The notes below the pieces were generated by a model that was not told the DNA's origin, did not search any database, and was given only the letters and a program-made list of their open reading frames with translations. The translations under genes and the position numbers were made by a program. Below are positions 1 to 12,180 of a DNA stretch of 64,000 nucleotides, in pieces. Source of the stretch: Prorocentrum cordatum. Lineage: Eukaryota; Sar; Dinophyceae; Prorocentrales; Prorocentraceae. The stretch is from positions 194,501 through 258,500 of the forward strand of contig CAUYUJ010014753.1 of assembly GCA_963575745.1 (NCBI GenBank), written 5' to 3'. Positions within the stretch are counted from its first letter, which is position 1. Each line of letters begins with the position of its first letter.

Positions 1-775
<775 letters not shown>

Positions 776-852
<77 letters not shown>
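776..852. repeat. Poly-T run of 77 nt
   Basis: An uninterrupted T homopolymer splits the TAG microsatellite. It could be the poly-A tail of a minus-strand retroposed sequence or simple slippage. The flank at 853-1000 shows no recognisable retroposon body. Confidence 0.95.
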
Positions 853-854
<2 letters not shown>

Positions 855-1004
855 CTTGCAGTCGTCATACCTAGTGGTAACACTGGTAATACGAGTGATG
901 GTACTAGTCGTTCGCCTGGTATTTTTTTCGTATATGTAATGGTAATAATTGTAACGTGAGAGTGGTAGTAACATAAGACCTGATACACAACACATTCGTA
1001 CAAA

Positions 1005-1384
1005 TACTAGTAGTAGTAGTAGTAGTAGTAGTCGTCGTAGGAGTAGTAGTAGGAGTAGTACTTGCAGTGAAAGTAGTGGTCATACTACGGGCACCGGTAG
1101 AAACAGTCGTAATAGTACTTTATGTTGTTGTCGCAGTCGCAGCTGTAGCAGCAGCAGTAGCACGACCCGTAGTAGTAGTAGCAGTAGCAGCAGTAGTTGT
1201 CGTAGCCTCCGTAGCCGTAACCGTAGCCGTATTCGTAATCGCAGTAACAATAGTAGTATTACTAGGAGTAGGAGTTGTTGTATTACTAGCAGTAATAGTA
1301 GTAGCAGTGATATTTGTAGTAGCAGTCGTAGTCGTAGTAGTCGTCGTAGTCGTAGTCGTAGTCGCAGTCGCAGTCGCCTTCGCC

Positions 1385-1431
<47 letters not shown>

Positions 1432-1485
1432 CGTGGTAGTAGTAGTAGTAGTAGTAGTAGTAGCAGTAGTAATAGTAGTAGTAGC

Positions 1486-1521
<36 letters not shown>

Positions 1522-1689
1522 CGTCGTATCAGGAGTAGTAGTCGTAGTAGTTGTTGTCGTAGTCGTCGCATTCGTCGTCATCGTCGTCGTGGGTGTCACT
1601 ACTGTACTGCTCATTATTTCCTCCTCCTCCCCCCCTTCTTCCTTGGGAGCACTCGCAGTAGCAGCAGTAGTAGTAGTAGTAGTAGTAGT

Positions 1690-1721
<32 letters not shown>

Positions 1722-1868
1722 TAGTAGTAGTAACAGTAGCAGTAGCAGTAGCAGTAGCAGTAGCAGTAGTAATAGTAGTCGTAGCAGCAGCAGTAGTAGT
1801 AGTAGTAGCAGCAGCAGCAACAGTAGTAGTAGTAGTAGTAGTAGTAGCAGTAGCAGTAGTAGTATTAT

Positions 1869-1929
<61 letters not shown>

Positions 1930-1930
1930 C

Positions 1931-1993
<63 letters not shown>

Positions 1994-1995
1994 TT
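1005..1995. repeat. Second (TAG)n block with a similar C/T-rich island
   Basis: This continues the TAG microsatellite. An island at about 1600-1655 (CTCATTATTTCCTCC, then TTCCTTGGGAGCACTCGCAG) resembles the island at 611-670 about 1 kb upstream, which suggests an old tandem duplication of about 985 bp. Confidence 0.9.
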
Positions 1996-2971
1996 GCAAC
2001 TCGTATGTGTCGTTGCTGTTGTTGTTGGTGGTGTTATTGTTTCTGGTTGTATTTGTTAGATTTGTCGCAGTAGTCCCTCGTTTTGCAGCAGTAGCTGTAG
2101 TCGTGAGAGTAGTAGTAATCGTAACTCGGGGCGCCAGGGTGCTCCAGGAAGGGCCTGGGCCTCGAGGGTTCCAAGAGATCGGCCTCTCGGGCCCAGCGGG
2201 AAGTTAATACTTAGGACAGGTGGCGTCTAACTCGTCGTTCTCCTCCTGCTCCTCCTCCTCATCCTCCTCGTTCGCCTCGGGTGACGAAGAGGGGGGTCAG
2301 TCTTTGCCCTTACCCCATCAACCTGTCGGCTTTCTCGTTTCGTCACTGGGCTAACTGAAGCCACGGAGCGTACCACGGGTGAAGACGGAGGAGAAGCAAT
2401 GGATCCGTGGTTCTTCCCGTTGGGCGAACTTGAACCACTGAGCTGGAGCGCAAAACGGATTAAAAACGAAGAGCAGCCAACAGATTGGATCCCCCGCTTT
2501 TACAGTTGATCGAACTTGAGCCACGGAGCTGGCGCGTACCACGGGTGAACAAGAAAGCGTCCAGCTGGTTTAGGCAGAGCGCGAACACGTTAGGCGAGGC
2601 CGGCGTAGAAGTTTGGTCGTACACAGCAGAGAGGCAGGCACCGAGAGGTTAGCCCAAAGGCTCGAAGCACACGCAGTTCGGATCCCTCGAGGTCGGTTGA
2701 TCTTCCCCAGCGGATGGGCGGCGGAGGGCCGGTGGAGGTAGGGCAACCCGGTGGCGGAAGCGGGCGGAGGTGAGACATTCGTCCCTTAGGAGGAAACGTC
2801 GAAGGGTTCCTTCCTCATCCTCCTCCTCCTCGACGTCCTCCTCCTCCTCGTCGTCGTCCTTGTTTGCCACTGAGCGGATTTCAGTCCTAGGACTGTAGCG
2901 TCTGAAGTCGTCGTCCTCCCCCTCTTCCTCGTCCTCCTCTCCCTCCCCCCCCCGTTTTCGTCTTCCCCCTC
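1996..2971. other. Gene-free stretch with a repeated minus-strand motif and TCC-rich tracts
   Basis: No convincing coding sequence. Three spaced copies of a motif reading CTCCGTGGCTCAAG-like on the minus strand lie near 2350, 2435 and 2515. C/T-rich, TCC-type tracts lie at 2226-2270 and 2806-2970; the second runs straight into the spliced-leader relic. Confidence 0.6.
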
Positions 2972-2993
2972 CCCGCAGCCATTCTGGTTCAAG
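2972..2993 (+). other. Degenerate dinoflagellate spliced-leader relic
   Basis: It matches the 22-nt leader at 18 of 22 positions, and all four differences are C/T transitions (for example GCAGCC for GTAGCC and GGTTCAAG for GGCTCAAG). It lies directly downstream of a C/T-rich tract and about 500 bp upstream of a LINE coiled-coil ORF. It reads as the 5' end of an old retroposed trans-spliced transcript. A chance match is possible but less likely given the same arrangement at 56940. Confidence 0.6.
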
Positions 2994-3492
2994 TCTCACT
3001 GAAGTCCTCCCGTGGGCCTTTTGTCCCGAGGTTCGAGGCCGAGGTGGAAAGGTAGCCTTTCCCACAGGCCTGATTGTCTCGGTCAGAGCACAAAATGCTT
3101 CTCTTGCGCATTATTTCGTTTCTCCTGGCCGCCGCGGCACGCGGCCACGCGTTTCCACCTCAGTCACGGGCGGCAGCAACCAGTGGAAAAAACATTTCTG
3201 ACAGACCGGTGGCTGTCGGGGCTGGGCCCGGGCTGGAGCACGAGGCCATAAGTATTGCACTGAATTTGGCGGCAACTTCGAGCCACGTGCAGTCCATCAT
3301 CACCGCGCCAGTGCCGCACCAGGTGCAGTTGATGGAGTTGGCCAGCCGCAGGCCGACAAACGCGCGCTCCCGCTATGACGGCAACGAGACGCCACTGAAG
3401 GAGGGCCCAAGTCCGCAACACCCGAGGTCGCCGACCCAGCTAGGGACGAAGTTTCGATCTGCATCTAGGCGGTCCATGTCCGGAAGAAAACA

Positions 3493-4197
3493 GTGGGGCA
3501 GGAGGGCAGGCAGTACATCCAGGCCCGCGAGGACCTTCGCCTCGCGAAGAACAAGGCTCTCGAAGGCAAGTCCTTCGACGCCAAGGCACAGTCCTTCGCT
3601 GACCACCTCCAGCGCCACCGGCGGCGACTTGATTCCAAGAAGGAGAAGCTTGAGAAGGACCTCATCAGCCTCGACAAGGCCGCGGACCTCTACGACAAGA
3701 CCGTGGAGTCCTACGGTGCGCTCAAGGCCGAGGTCCAGCAGCTGGAGGCCCAGCGCGCCGTCGCGGCCAAGGCAGCTGCCACGGACGCGGCGTCCCGCTG
3801 CAAGGGTGGACCACCGCTTCCCCAAGAGCCTGCCGCCGAGCCTCAAGCAGGAGCTGCAGCAGGTCAGCGCGAAGTTGGAGGCGGAGTGGCAGCGGCGCCG
3901 CAGGCGGCAGTACCAGCACCTCAGCCAGCAGCAGCTCCAGCGTCTTCTACGCATGCACGTTTCCCAGCCGGTCCACAGGACAAGGCCGCTGGTGGTCCTT
4001 GCATGCCCGTGGACTCAGACAAGGGCTTGCGTGGGAAGGCCGCCACTGAGGGTGCGGACTCCCAGCTCGCGCTCGCAACCAACCTCGGCATCCGGGCCTC
4101 TGCGACGATGCCGCCAAGGTGCAGGAGAGGCTCTCCAAGTGCCATGCCAAGTCATCGACGGCATCTTCTTCGGCGGGCCCTGCTCAATATGAATTAA
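3493..4197 (+). pseudogene. N-terminal coiled-coil segment of LINE-B polyprotein
   Basis: This 234-codon frame begins with a charged Lys/Glu/Ala-rich stretch. It includes AREDLRLAKNKALEGKSF and KKEKLEKDLISLDKAADLY, with heptad-like hydrophobic spacing over about residues 10-95, followed by an Ala/Gln/Pro-rich tail. This is the usual layout of the region before the endonuclease in dinoflagellate LINE polyproteins. Such regions are thought to mediate oligomerisation or RNA binding. A different frame is open upstream from 3074 and may hold the true N-terminus after a frameshift near 3490. It could instead be an unrelated coiled-coil host protein, but the endonuclease fragment that follows argues for a LINE. 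Confidence 0.5.
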
Positions 4198-4244
4198 CAA
4201 CTGCAGCAGTTGGATTGGGATGTTCATGTTCTTGGGGCCCGCGG

Positions 4245-4795
4245 GGTCCAAGAACACCTAGGTCATCTGCTCGTAGGAGACGCGTATTCTAAAGAAAGAG
4301 TTGGCCAAAGAAGCGGATTGGTGTGCGAACGAGGGATGGTTGGCAGTTTTGCATCCAGCTGTTTTGAACACCGATGGGTTTCCGTGCCAGGACATTGGGG
4401 TCCGAGTACGAAGTGGTTACATGTTTTATGATACGCAGCTGTCAGTTCGAGAAGATTGCCCAACAAATTTGGCCACGGCTATAAGTCTTGAAGTCCCAGG
4501 ACATCGGCCGTCCTACATATAATCTGCGTCCTAGCCGATTTCGCTGGCCTGAACGAAGCGAACCTCACAACATTCCCCAGCATTGCACAGTCGCTGTCGC
4601 CAACGCCCCGCCGCCCATCTCGGCTGGCGATGTCAACGCGCGCCCGAGCAAGGCGGTAGAAGCCGAATTCCCGACGCGGGCGGGCGCCCAGGTCACCTGC
4701 CGAGACCCGCGCACCGCGCACAAAGGAGCCCCGATCTAACATCGAGTCGTTCCTGGGGCCGACGCGTTTCGAACGCTACTTGAGGCGACCGAGGG
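4245..4795 (+). pseudogene. EEP endonuclease fragment of LINE-B
   Basis: Across shifting frames the + strand reads ELAKEADWCANEGWLAVLHP, a segment typical of the first half of LINE EEP domains. It later reads ISAGDVNARPSKAVEAEF, which fits the conserved G-D-x-N catalytic segment. The domain would nick target DNA for target-primed reverse transcription. At least two frameshifts separate the blocks, and the C-terminal S-D-H block is not found. Identification rests on motif layout only. Confidence 0.45.
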
Positions 4796-4899
4796 CCCTG
4801 GTTGACTATCCCAAAAGTTCTGGCCCACCAGAGGTTATGGGCATGGAAACTGGCGCGCCGTAGCGCGCCCCCGTTCTGGGGCAGCCTCGGCGCATCGCT

Positions 4900-7065
4900 G
4901 TCGCGACCCCAAAGTTAATGTCCGCCGTGGTCCAAGTGTCCGGGGGCGTTGGAGCTTTTTGGCGGCCATGCTGGACGGGTGCAAATCCAGGTCTTATCCA
5001 GCCTGTATCTGTCGAAACTGGTTCGTTCGCTGTCGATTCTGCCCGCGGCTACCACGCGGGCGACGCGCCCGCCCAGCGCGCGCAGCATCGCCGCGAATAT
5101 TCCGCCGCGAAGTTGCCAGCGCCGAACCCCTGCGCCCAGGCTGCCGAGTCCGAGGGTCGGGGGCGCGGGAGGACTGCCGCCGCGGGCTTCCGTTGGCCAC
5201 GCATTAAGAGGCGCATTGGGTTTGCTTCGCCGCCGGGCGATGTAATGACTTTTGCAGAGCGCCGTCAACTGCGCTGGCGTTCGCGCAAGCCGCACTCTTA
5301 GGCGGTGCCCAGAGCGCGAGATCCCGAGCTGATTGGAACAGTTTTCGAAGACCTCGATTCGGAGGTCGCCAAAGTCCCCGATCGTGATGTTGCCCGGGCT
5401 CGTCTCGCTAATGGACAGTCGTGGAAGCTTCGGGCGAAGGAAGCTATGAGTTTTGGTGTTGGGTGGGCACGCAGGCGGAGCAGTCGTCTTGCGCCGTGAC
5501 AACCGCCTCGCGCCTGGAGCCAGCAGGAGGATTCGCGGTCTGGGCGGCCCGCGGACATGCTCGAAGTCGAACAGAAGCGTTGAACCTGACGCCCCAGCTG
5601 AGTCTGCTTGCTGCAAGCTGACTAGCGAGGTGAGGGCCTCGCTGGAAGTTCACCCGAATCGAGCCGCCAGCCGAAGCATCAGCGGCGCCACTGCTAGGAC
5701 CTGACGGGCTCGATCCCGGGCATCTCAGTCTCCTGGGCGACGCCCGAGTGGAGATCGTTTTCAGGCTCCTCAGAGCCATAGAGGGGGCTGGGGCCTTCCC
5801 CGCCCAAGTCCGTGCCATGGACACCGTGCTGATCGAGTCGCGCAAGCCGGGCCCGAACGCAGGTCCTAGCTATAGGGGCACAGGGCTGATGCGAGCTAGG
5901 TCACTGGGGAATTCGGCGTAAGCATCGCCCGCGCGTGTCTCGCTTGGGAACGCGGGCGTTCTCGCGGGCATCTAGCGCGACAAGCTGGAGGAGGGGCGCT
6001 CAGGACTGCGTTCGGACGAGCTACGCAAGCTGAAGGGTCTTTATTGGGTGAGAGGAGACTTCTTGGCTACGACCCCCTAGGGTCTCTTCGAACTACTGCA
6101 AGCATATCGATCGGCAGCGTCGGTGGGGCAGGGCCCTGGAGGCCATTTTCTCGGACCCGCTAGTCGCAAACCTTCGAGACCTGTACCAGGCGCTCAGGAC
6201 CGCGGCTACTCGCGCGTCTGCTCTGGGCGCCCGTTGCGAGGTCTCGCCGCCGGCTGCCGGGCAGCCGCATTCGCCGTTCACCATCGCTCCCCCGAAAAAA
6301 TTGACATCTGGGTGACGCAGAGCTCGCGCGCGCGCAGCCGACCATTCTGATAGATGGTTGCATTGCATGCTCAACAGCCATGACATCAAGCCAACCGAGC
6401 GAATTGCTACTTAAGCCACGGCCTCAGCCAACATGCGCAGGTCGGTTGTCACCCATCTCCGCTTTGACATCGCAGAACACATGGCTGCCGGCGCGGCTTC
6501 GACGCCGATGATTCAAACCGATCTGGCTGGGAAGCTAGGCCAGCGGGCTGGACCTAGTGCTGGGAGATCGCGCCGCCAACCTATGAGTCGATTTCGCCGC
6601 GGGAGCCAGGCTGCGGAGCCGCGGCATGACAACGATCCAGGGCCGCGCGACGAAGTTGAGGCTTCGCCCACGCAGGCTGCGCGCGCTTCGAGCGGCAGGG
6701 GCTGGCGCGAAGGAGACTTGGAGCACTGGCACGCCGCAGGCAGGGCGCGCCAGAGCCGACAACCTGGGGCACACGGAGCAGGAGTATTTGGAGGCCAGAA
6801 ATCTTTCCCTGAGGGGTTCTGCGCCCTTGCATCCACTGGTTTATGGTCGCGCTCAGAGCCTCCCAGACCCTGCCATGTCAGAGCGGGGCCTCGCTGAGCC
6901 TCGAGGACTCGATGGAAATATTCTCGGTGAGCCTCCTTCAGGGCGGAGCCAAATCAGGGGGCCCATGCGAGCCGTCTACTTGGGCCAAGGACGCATTGGG
7001 CCGGTTTGGTCGCCCTCGCTCGCGTACACCAGTAGGTAAGGGCAGGGGCACGCGTTCGCTGCCAC
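4900..7065 (+). pseudogene. Degenerate central part of LINE-B
   Basis: Many overlapping short frames of similar length occur on both strands because the sequence is GC-rich. No reverse transcriptase catalytic box is legible. Weak thumb-like resemblance to LINE-D occurs at about 6550-6900. I infer that this is the decayed RT interval from its position between the endonuclease and tail fragments. Confidence 0.3.
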
Positions 7066-7420
7066 TCCGCACAGCGTTCGCAGAATTCTCGCGGAGTCAC
7101 GGCGGAACCAGCTGGCCGACCAGGCCGCGCTGCACAAAGGCGTTGATGCGATCGAGATTTCACGCGCTAGCTCAGCGCTTGCCAACAAGTGCCCGGGCAA
7201 ACAGGAGCGCGGCCTGCTGGTCTGGTATATCACGCATTCGGTCTGGACGCTGAGCAGACTCCAGTCAGCCGGCTACGACACGCCGACAACGCGCATATAT
7301 GGAGACCTTGAGGGTCGCATATAACATCGTCTTCTCGAGTGCCCCAAGACGTCTGACCTGAGGGAGGAGCATTTGCAGGAGGGAGACGAGGAAGCCCCGA
7401 CGCGGTCTGAGGCCTAGATC
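7066..7420 (+). pseudogene. C-terminal RNase H/tail-like relic of LINE-B
   Basis: The + strand reads RRNQLADQAALHKGVD, which resembles the G-N-x-x-A-D helix at the end of RNase H domains. About 60 codons later it reads SRLQSAGYDTPTTR, then HRLLECPKTSDLREE, which matches the His-x-x-x-x-Cys-Pro plus Arg spacing of the Cys/His knuckle found after LINE reverse transcriptases. A stop at about 7322 interrupts it. Function is lost. Confidence 0.4.
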
Positions 7421-7430
7421 GAGCGCGCTG

Positions 7431-8610
7431 ATTTTCCCTGGGGGGCCGGGTTAACGCGAAGCTGTTTCTTGGTCCAGGGATGGACAGACACTCTGGGGAC
7501 GTTTCGCCAGCGTCGACGGCAGCGCAGCCAAAGACGGCCGCAAGTGCTTTCATGCCACAGGATGGTCTCTTGCAAAGATAGATGGGGACAGCGAGATAGT
7601 TGGGCGATTACTTGCGCGGGCGCGCAGGCAGCGCTCTCCCCCCCACGCCCCCCGCCGCGGAATGAGCAGCCGATCTCGCCACTAGCCAATTTCTGGGCAT
7701 CACATACATGCACTAAGATTTCAAAGAAGTTGCATCATGCCACAAGTCGAGCTAACCTGCCAGTGGGAAGAATATGTCTGATCTCGGGCCCAAGGAACCT
7801 GGATCTGTTTCATCTTGAACGTCTCTCCGAGCAGTGGCCCCACGCCAGTGGCAATGGCGAAGCCGATAGAGTCGCTACGTGAGTCGCATGCATTTAAGGC
7901 CCTCGCCTTGCGGCCTGGCGCTGCACCGAGGATCGGAGGGGGGGGGGCGGGCGTCGAATGCCCAGCGCAGGCTGCCAACCCAACCGTAGGAGCAGGTTAT
8001 ATCGCGGAAGCGCGGAAAGGCATAACCCACAGGGGATGCCTCTCCCGGGCTTCGGGGCAGCGGCGGCCTCCGCCCCACCCCGCCCCGCGCGGCTCCCCGT
8101 CGCATCGGGCGTGTTTGGTCTTGGCAGAGATCCCGCTGGCTCGAGCCGCCGCTGCCACTCGCGATGTCCCGTTGACAAGGCGAACAATTTTCGCGCTGGG
8201 GAAACCTGCCCTGGCAGCGCCGCGGCCCTGGCAAAGTTGACCATGCAGCCGGATGGTCGCAAGTTGCATGTTTCGACCGATGCGCGCATGGTGAGGGTTT
8301 TCGCCGTTGCATGCTCGCGGCGAGGCAAGGGCCCAGACTGCGCGCCGAAGGGCCCCCCGACGAGTTGCCCTCAGAGATGTTGTCCTGCGTCTTCGAGAGG
8401 TGCTCGTGAACGCCGCCTCCTCATCGGTCGCCGCCCCAAGGCTGGGAATAACGGCCCAGTGGTCCCCTGGCCCCCATCCCGATTGAGCAAGTGGCAATTC
8501 AGGCCGCTGGGGCAGAAGCGCTCGAGCCGCCGTAGCGAGCGGAGCCGAACCCTCCCCGGAGCCGCGCGATGGTCCTCGCCCTCCTCTTCCTCTTCCCCCC
8601 CCCTCCTGCT
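7431..8610. other. No recognisable gene
   Basis: Long frames on both strands show no domain, repeat or motif I can name. The last ~40 bases become C/T-rich and lead into the spliced-leader relic at 8611. Confidence 0.5.
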
Positions 8611-8632
8611 TCCGTAGCCATGTTGGCCCAAG
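8611..8632 (+). other. Spliced-leader relic, 20 of 22 matches
   Basis: It starts TCCGTAGCCATG and ends TTGGCCCAAG. It differs from the consensus leader by one T-to-G and one T-to-C change. As at 2972 and 56940, a C/T-rich (TCC-type) tract lies immediately upstream. It marks the 5' end of a retroposed mature mRNA rather than an SL RNA gene, because no GT donor follows the final G. Confidence 0.75.
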
Positions 8633-9440
8633 GGCCGACAGGGGGCTGGTTATCTGCGCTGTCTCCGGGTGTTGCGATTTGTCTGTTTCTCTCGCATTCA
8701 CATTCATGGTTGATGCGTCTCTTGCCGCGCCTCCGGGCGTTTGCCCGACGGCGTCGCAACTCCGCCCGTGCTTCTGCGACATTCGCCGACGCGGCACAGG
8801 CGCCTTCGGCCCAACGCGACGCCACGAGCATGGGCACAAGTCGCGCCCGAGTCGCTTCGGAGTTGGGCCACGTGCAATTCAGGTTCTTCGGGGACTACGG
8901 CTACATCATGATCTTGAACTCGCCCGCGGTTTGCGACGCCAGGACTCGCTGCGCGATGCTGTTCGCACCGCCGAAGAAAATGGTGCAGGTGATCACCGGG
9001 CCCTGACCAGCATGAAGCGCGCCCTCCAGGATCGAAGCTCGGGCAACGGTCGCGCCTGGGGCCCCGCTCGGCACCGCTTTCGCCCTGAACCTGCCCGTCT
9101 CGGTGCATTTGCATCGCCAGACCCTGCGCCGAGGGACTTGCCCTGGACGCGTACTCCACGAAGCTATTCGCTGATGGCCCCCGCATTTGCATTGCGCAGG
9201 CTTGCTGCGTCGACGCTATCCGCAGGGGCCCCATGGGATGCCAATTCAGTCGCCTGCGTGCTCTTGACGACGCGTCGGCCACGAAGGAATGTGATCGACT
9301 TCGGGCGCAGCAGCGGCCCCCGTGGGAAGGCGCATTCCCGCTGCGCGAACCTCAATGGCGCACGCGGCAAGCTGGGCACCTGGCCCCTCAGGTCTACGAG
9401 AGCATTGCGTCGGACCTGCTCAACCAGCCTGCGTCGAGGT
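8633..9440 (+). pseudogene. Unidentified retroposed-transcript body
   Basis: This follows the leader relic directly. Overlapping + frames (8569-9006 and 8679-9449) carry a coding-like stretch with fragments such as RHEHGHKSRPSRFGVG and QDSLRDAVRTAEENGAG, but no family I recognise. The frame appears to switch near 9000. I infer that it derives from the mRNA that carried the leader; it could instead be non-coding. Confidence 0.3.
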
Positions 9441-10075
9441 ACCAGCTGAGCAAGACCCTCTCCATGCCGATGGACCAGACCATGAGCCCGTTCCAGCCGA
9501 TGGACCTGCTGCTGAACCAGATCCTGCTCATGCCGATGGATCCTGCGACTGAACCAGTCCGCGCCGATGCGCCTGCAGAGCCAGACCCTGCTCAAGCCGA
9601 TGGACCCGCTGCGGAATCCGCCCAGGCCGATTTCCGAAGCAATGGACCCGCGGTTGGACCAGATCGCCCGGGGGTTCTTGCCGAGCCACAGGAGATGCGC
9701 GGCGCGGCGGTGCGCGCGGGCGGCGTTGTTCTCCACGGCGGCGTTAGGCGTGCCATGCTTGGCCTGCGGCGCCTGCAAGTTATTCGGCGGCATCTGCCTC
9801 GCCGGCTTCCCGGGCGCGCGCGCCCCCCGCTCGTGCCGAGGGCCCCTCCGGAACCTTTTCGCTTTGATGTACTTGCAGAGCCAGACCCTGGCGACCATGC
9901 TGCTACACCCGTTCATGCTGATGGACATGCTGAGCCAGACCCTGCGCGCGCCGACGGGCCTTCCACTGAACCAGCTCGTCACGATGCGCCGACTGCGCCA
10001 CCCCCTGTTCATGCCGATCGACATGCAGCTGCACCTGTTCGCGCCGATGGGCAAGCTGAGTCTGTCCAGTTTTCG
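9440..10075 (+). repeat. Degenerate 30-36 bp minisatellite, CCGATGGA-cored
   Basis: Units start with CCGATGGAC or CCGATGCGC and contain GAACCAG or GAGCCAGACCCTG. They occur at 9464-9640 and again at 9870-10070, with about 230 bp of non-repeat sequence between. In one frame this gives repeated MPMD and LNQ peptides, in another EPDPA and ADGPAAE. The repeats are probably not protein-selected. Confidence 0.7.
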
Positions 10076-10512
10076 CCGCGCTGGAGATCGGCTTCGCGAC
10101 CATGTTTGACAGCAGGAGGATCGCCCCGCTGGACAGCCTGAGCAGGTGGGGAGGGGGTCCACGCAAGGCCGCGCGGTCGAGGGGCAGACAGCTTGTGCGC
10201 GCGATATCGGCGCAGCTGGTCTCCTGGTCGTTCACAGGCCCCGCCGCCCATTCATGTTTCCGACGGCGGTGGATGCTCGATGGCGGCAGCGAGCGTGCGC
10301 TGATGGGTGTCTTGCCACTTCCATTTCGATTTCTCCCTGTCTGCAGCCCCCCTCTCGCTTCTGTATGCCGCGTCTCTCCCCGACACTCTGGCGTCCGCGT
10401 CCCACTGTCGTATTTGCCGTATTCCTTCCTCGTCGCGCCCGCGTGCCCCTGGAGGAGGGGGCCTGACCTTGCCTCCCACGCCGCGCACTCGTGCCGCTTG
10501 AAGTGAGCGAAC
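10076..10512. other. No recognisable gene
   Basis: GC-rich sequence with overlapping ORFs in several frames and no motif or repeat I can identify. Confidence 0.4.
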
Positions 10513-10665
10513 GGGCCCCAAGGGCACACACATAAATACACACAAATAAAACTATTCCCCATGTTTTCCCATATGTTTTGGGTTTTTGCCTTCCCGCCCA
10601 ATTCCCATATGTTCCAATATTTTCTTGGGGATCGACGATTAATTGTGTCTGTGTGTTTTTCCCCC
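10513..10665 (-). mobile_element. Short interspersed element SIE-1, copy 1
   Basis: Read on the minus strand it runs from AAACACACAGACACAATTAA through TCGTCGAT and a GGAAAATATTGG-type block to TATTTGTGTGT and a GGGGCCC end. Copies 2 (23934-24084) and 3 (53812-53923) share the same ordered blocks. The CACACA start and TGTGTG end form an imperfect terminal inverted repeat. No ORF is present, so it is non-autonomous. Confidence 0.75.
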
Positions 10666-11379
10666 TCCTGAGTGAGGGCCTACACTACGGGCTGGCTCAG
10701 CTTTCGAGGGCTCTGCCGGTGGCGCAAGTGGCCACGGGACGCGCTGCCCTTCGGGGGGGGGGGCCAGAAGAGGCCCCCAACGACGCCCAGCAGGAGCCTT
10801 CACTGAGCTGCAGACGGTCCGCCACGGTTACGTCGCCTCCTCCTCCTCCTCCTCCTCCTCCTCCTCCTCCTCCTCCTCCTCCCCCTCCTGCCGGGGCCGA
10901 GCGAGGCGCGGGGGAGCCGAGCGAGCGGCGGAGCGGCGGCGGCCGCGATGGGCGAGAAAACGCCCGCGCGGTTCCCGGAGAGTGCCTTCCGGGAGCCTCG
11001 AGACGGGAAGCAAGGCAAGCTAGGTCAGCCTGAGCGCTGGATCATGCAGGATCCTGCAATGCCAGGGGTGACCCGGGCCATTTGCGCAGGAATTTGCAGG
11101 ATTTCCCAGACCCAGGTTTGCATTGACCCGGGCCAGTAGATCCCCGAGCCATCCCTGTCATTGCCGTTGTGGCTGCGCTGCGTTTTCTGCTTCGGGTGGC
11201 GTGCCCAGCCGAGCTTAGATTTCTTGGGGCCAGAGCTCGTTGGCCGCGAGTGACCTTCTCGCGTCGGCCTCACGAGCTCGGCCTTGCCAGAATCCTGTGG
11301 CATTCTCCACCTTGACCCAGACCTCCTGCGCCCAAAAACTACAAGTGGCACGTGCGCCATGGCTCTTGCACAAAAAAGA
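10666..11379. other. No gene; TCC microsatellite at 10838-10890
   Basis: A pure CTC run of about 50 bp lies in GC-rich sequence. The frames through it encode poly-Pro, poly-Ser or poly-Arg and are repeat artefacts. Nothing else is recognised. Confidence 0.6.
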
Positions 11380-12180
11380 AAGGGGAGGATCGGAGGGGTG
11401 TGCCGTGCCGAAATACAGGTCGGGGCGGAGGGGTGCGCTGGCTTGTGAGTGGGTGGGTGCGTGGGGGGGGGGCGTACTAAAGGGGTCGGGGCGGAGGGGC
11501 GCGCTGGCTGGTGGGTGGGGGGGATGCGGAGGGGGCGCGCGGGGCGCGCGGGGAGGGACTGGGGGCGTGCCGAAATAAAAAAGTCGCGGGGCGGAGGGGG
11601 CGCGCTGGCTGGTAAGTTGGGGATGCGGGATGGGGGGGGGGGGGCGGTCGGGGCGGAGGGGCGCGCTGGCTGGTGGGTGGGGGGATGCGGACGGGGTGGC
11701 CGTGCGAAATAAAAGGGGTCGGAAGCGGAGGTTTGTGCCGTGCCGAGTAAAGGTCGGGGCGGGTCGGGGCGGAGGGGCGCGCTGGCTGGTGGGTGGGGGA
11801 TGCGGAGGGGGTGTGCCGTGCCGAAATAAAGGGGTCGGAGCGGAGGGGCGTGCCGTGCCGAAATAAAGGGCCGGGGCGGAGGGGCGCGCTGGCTGGTGGG
11901 TGGGAGGGATGCGGAGGGGGTGTGCCGTGCCGAAATAAAAGGGTCGGGGCGGAGGGGTGTGCCGTGCCGAAATAAAAAAGTGTCGTGGCGGAGGGGCGCG
12001 CTGGTTGGTGGGTGGCGGGGATGCGGAGGGGGTGTGGAGGGGTGTGCCCTGCCGAACTAAAGGGGTCGGGGCGGATGGGGTGTGCCGTGCCGAAATAAAA
12101 GAGTCGGGGCGGAGGGGCGCGCTAGCTGGTACAATGTGTGGGCGATGGACGGGGTGTCGTGCCGAAATGAAGTGGTCGGA
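11380..12180 (+). repeat. Degenerate ~80-100 bp G-rich minisatellite
   Basis: About nine to ten units share GTGCCGTGCCGAAATAAA, GGTCGGGGCGGAGGGG and CGCGCTGGCTGGTGGGTGG. Spacing varies because some units lack one block. All frames stay mostly open, giving repeats such as VCRAEIK and RRGALAGGW. No coding role is proposed. Confidence 0.85.

Larger units (their letters stand above)
2972..7430 (+). mobile_element. LINE-B: old degenerate LINE headed by a spliced-leader relic
   Basis: In order it holds a spliced-leader relic, an N-terminal coiled-coil ORF (3493-4197), an EEP endonuclease fragment (about 4245-4795), a long heavily frameshifted middle part (about 4900-6900) and a C-terminal RNase H/tail-like relic (about 7066-7420). 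The reading frame changes repeatedly and stops are frequent, so it is an ancient pseudogene. The reverse transcriptase palm motifs are not readable. Fragments at 6550-6900 weakly resemble the thumb region of LINE-D, with Arg-rich segments followed by a Tyr-Gly segment. The 3' boundary is approximate. Confidence 0.5.

Noticed and set aside
2345-2540. Motif CCAGCTCAGTGGTTCAAGTTC on the minus strand resembles a tRNA D-arm or a leader end
   Set aside because: No anticodon arm, acceptor pairing or correctly spaced B box follows, and only the last nine bases resemble the leader.
11820-12090. AATAAA polyadenylation signals
   Set aside because: They are part of every minisatellite unit, and dinoflagellate genes do not generally use this signal.
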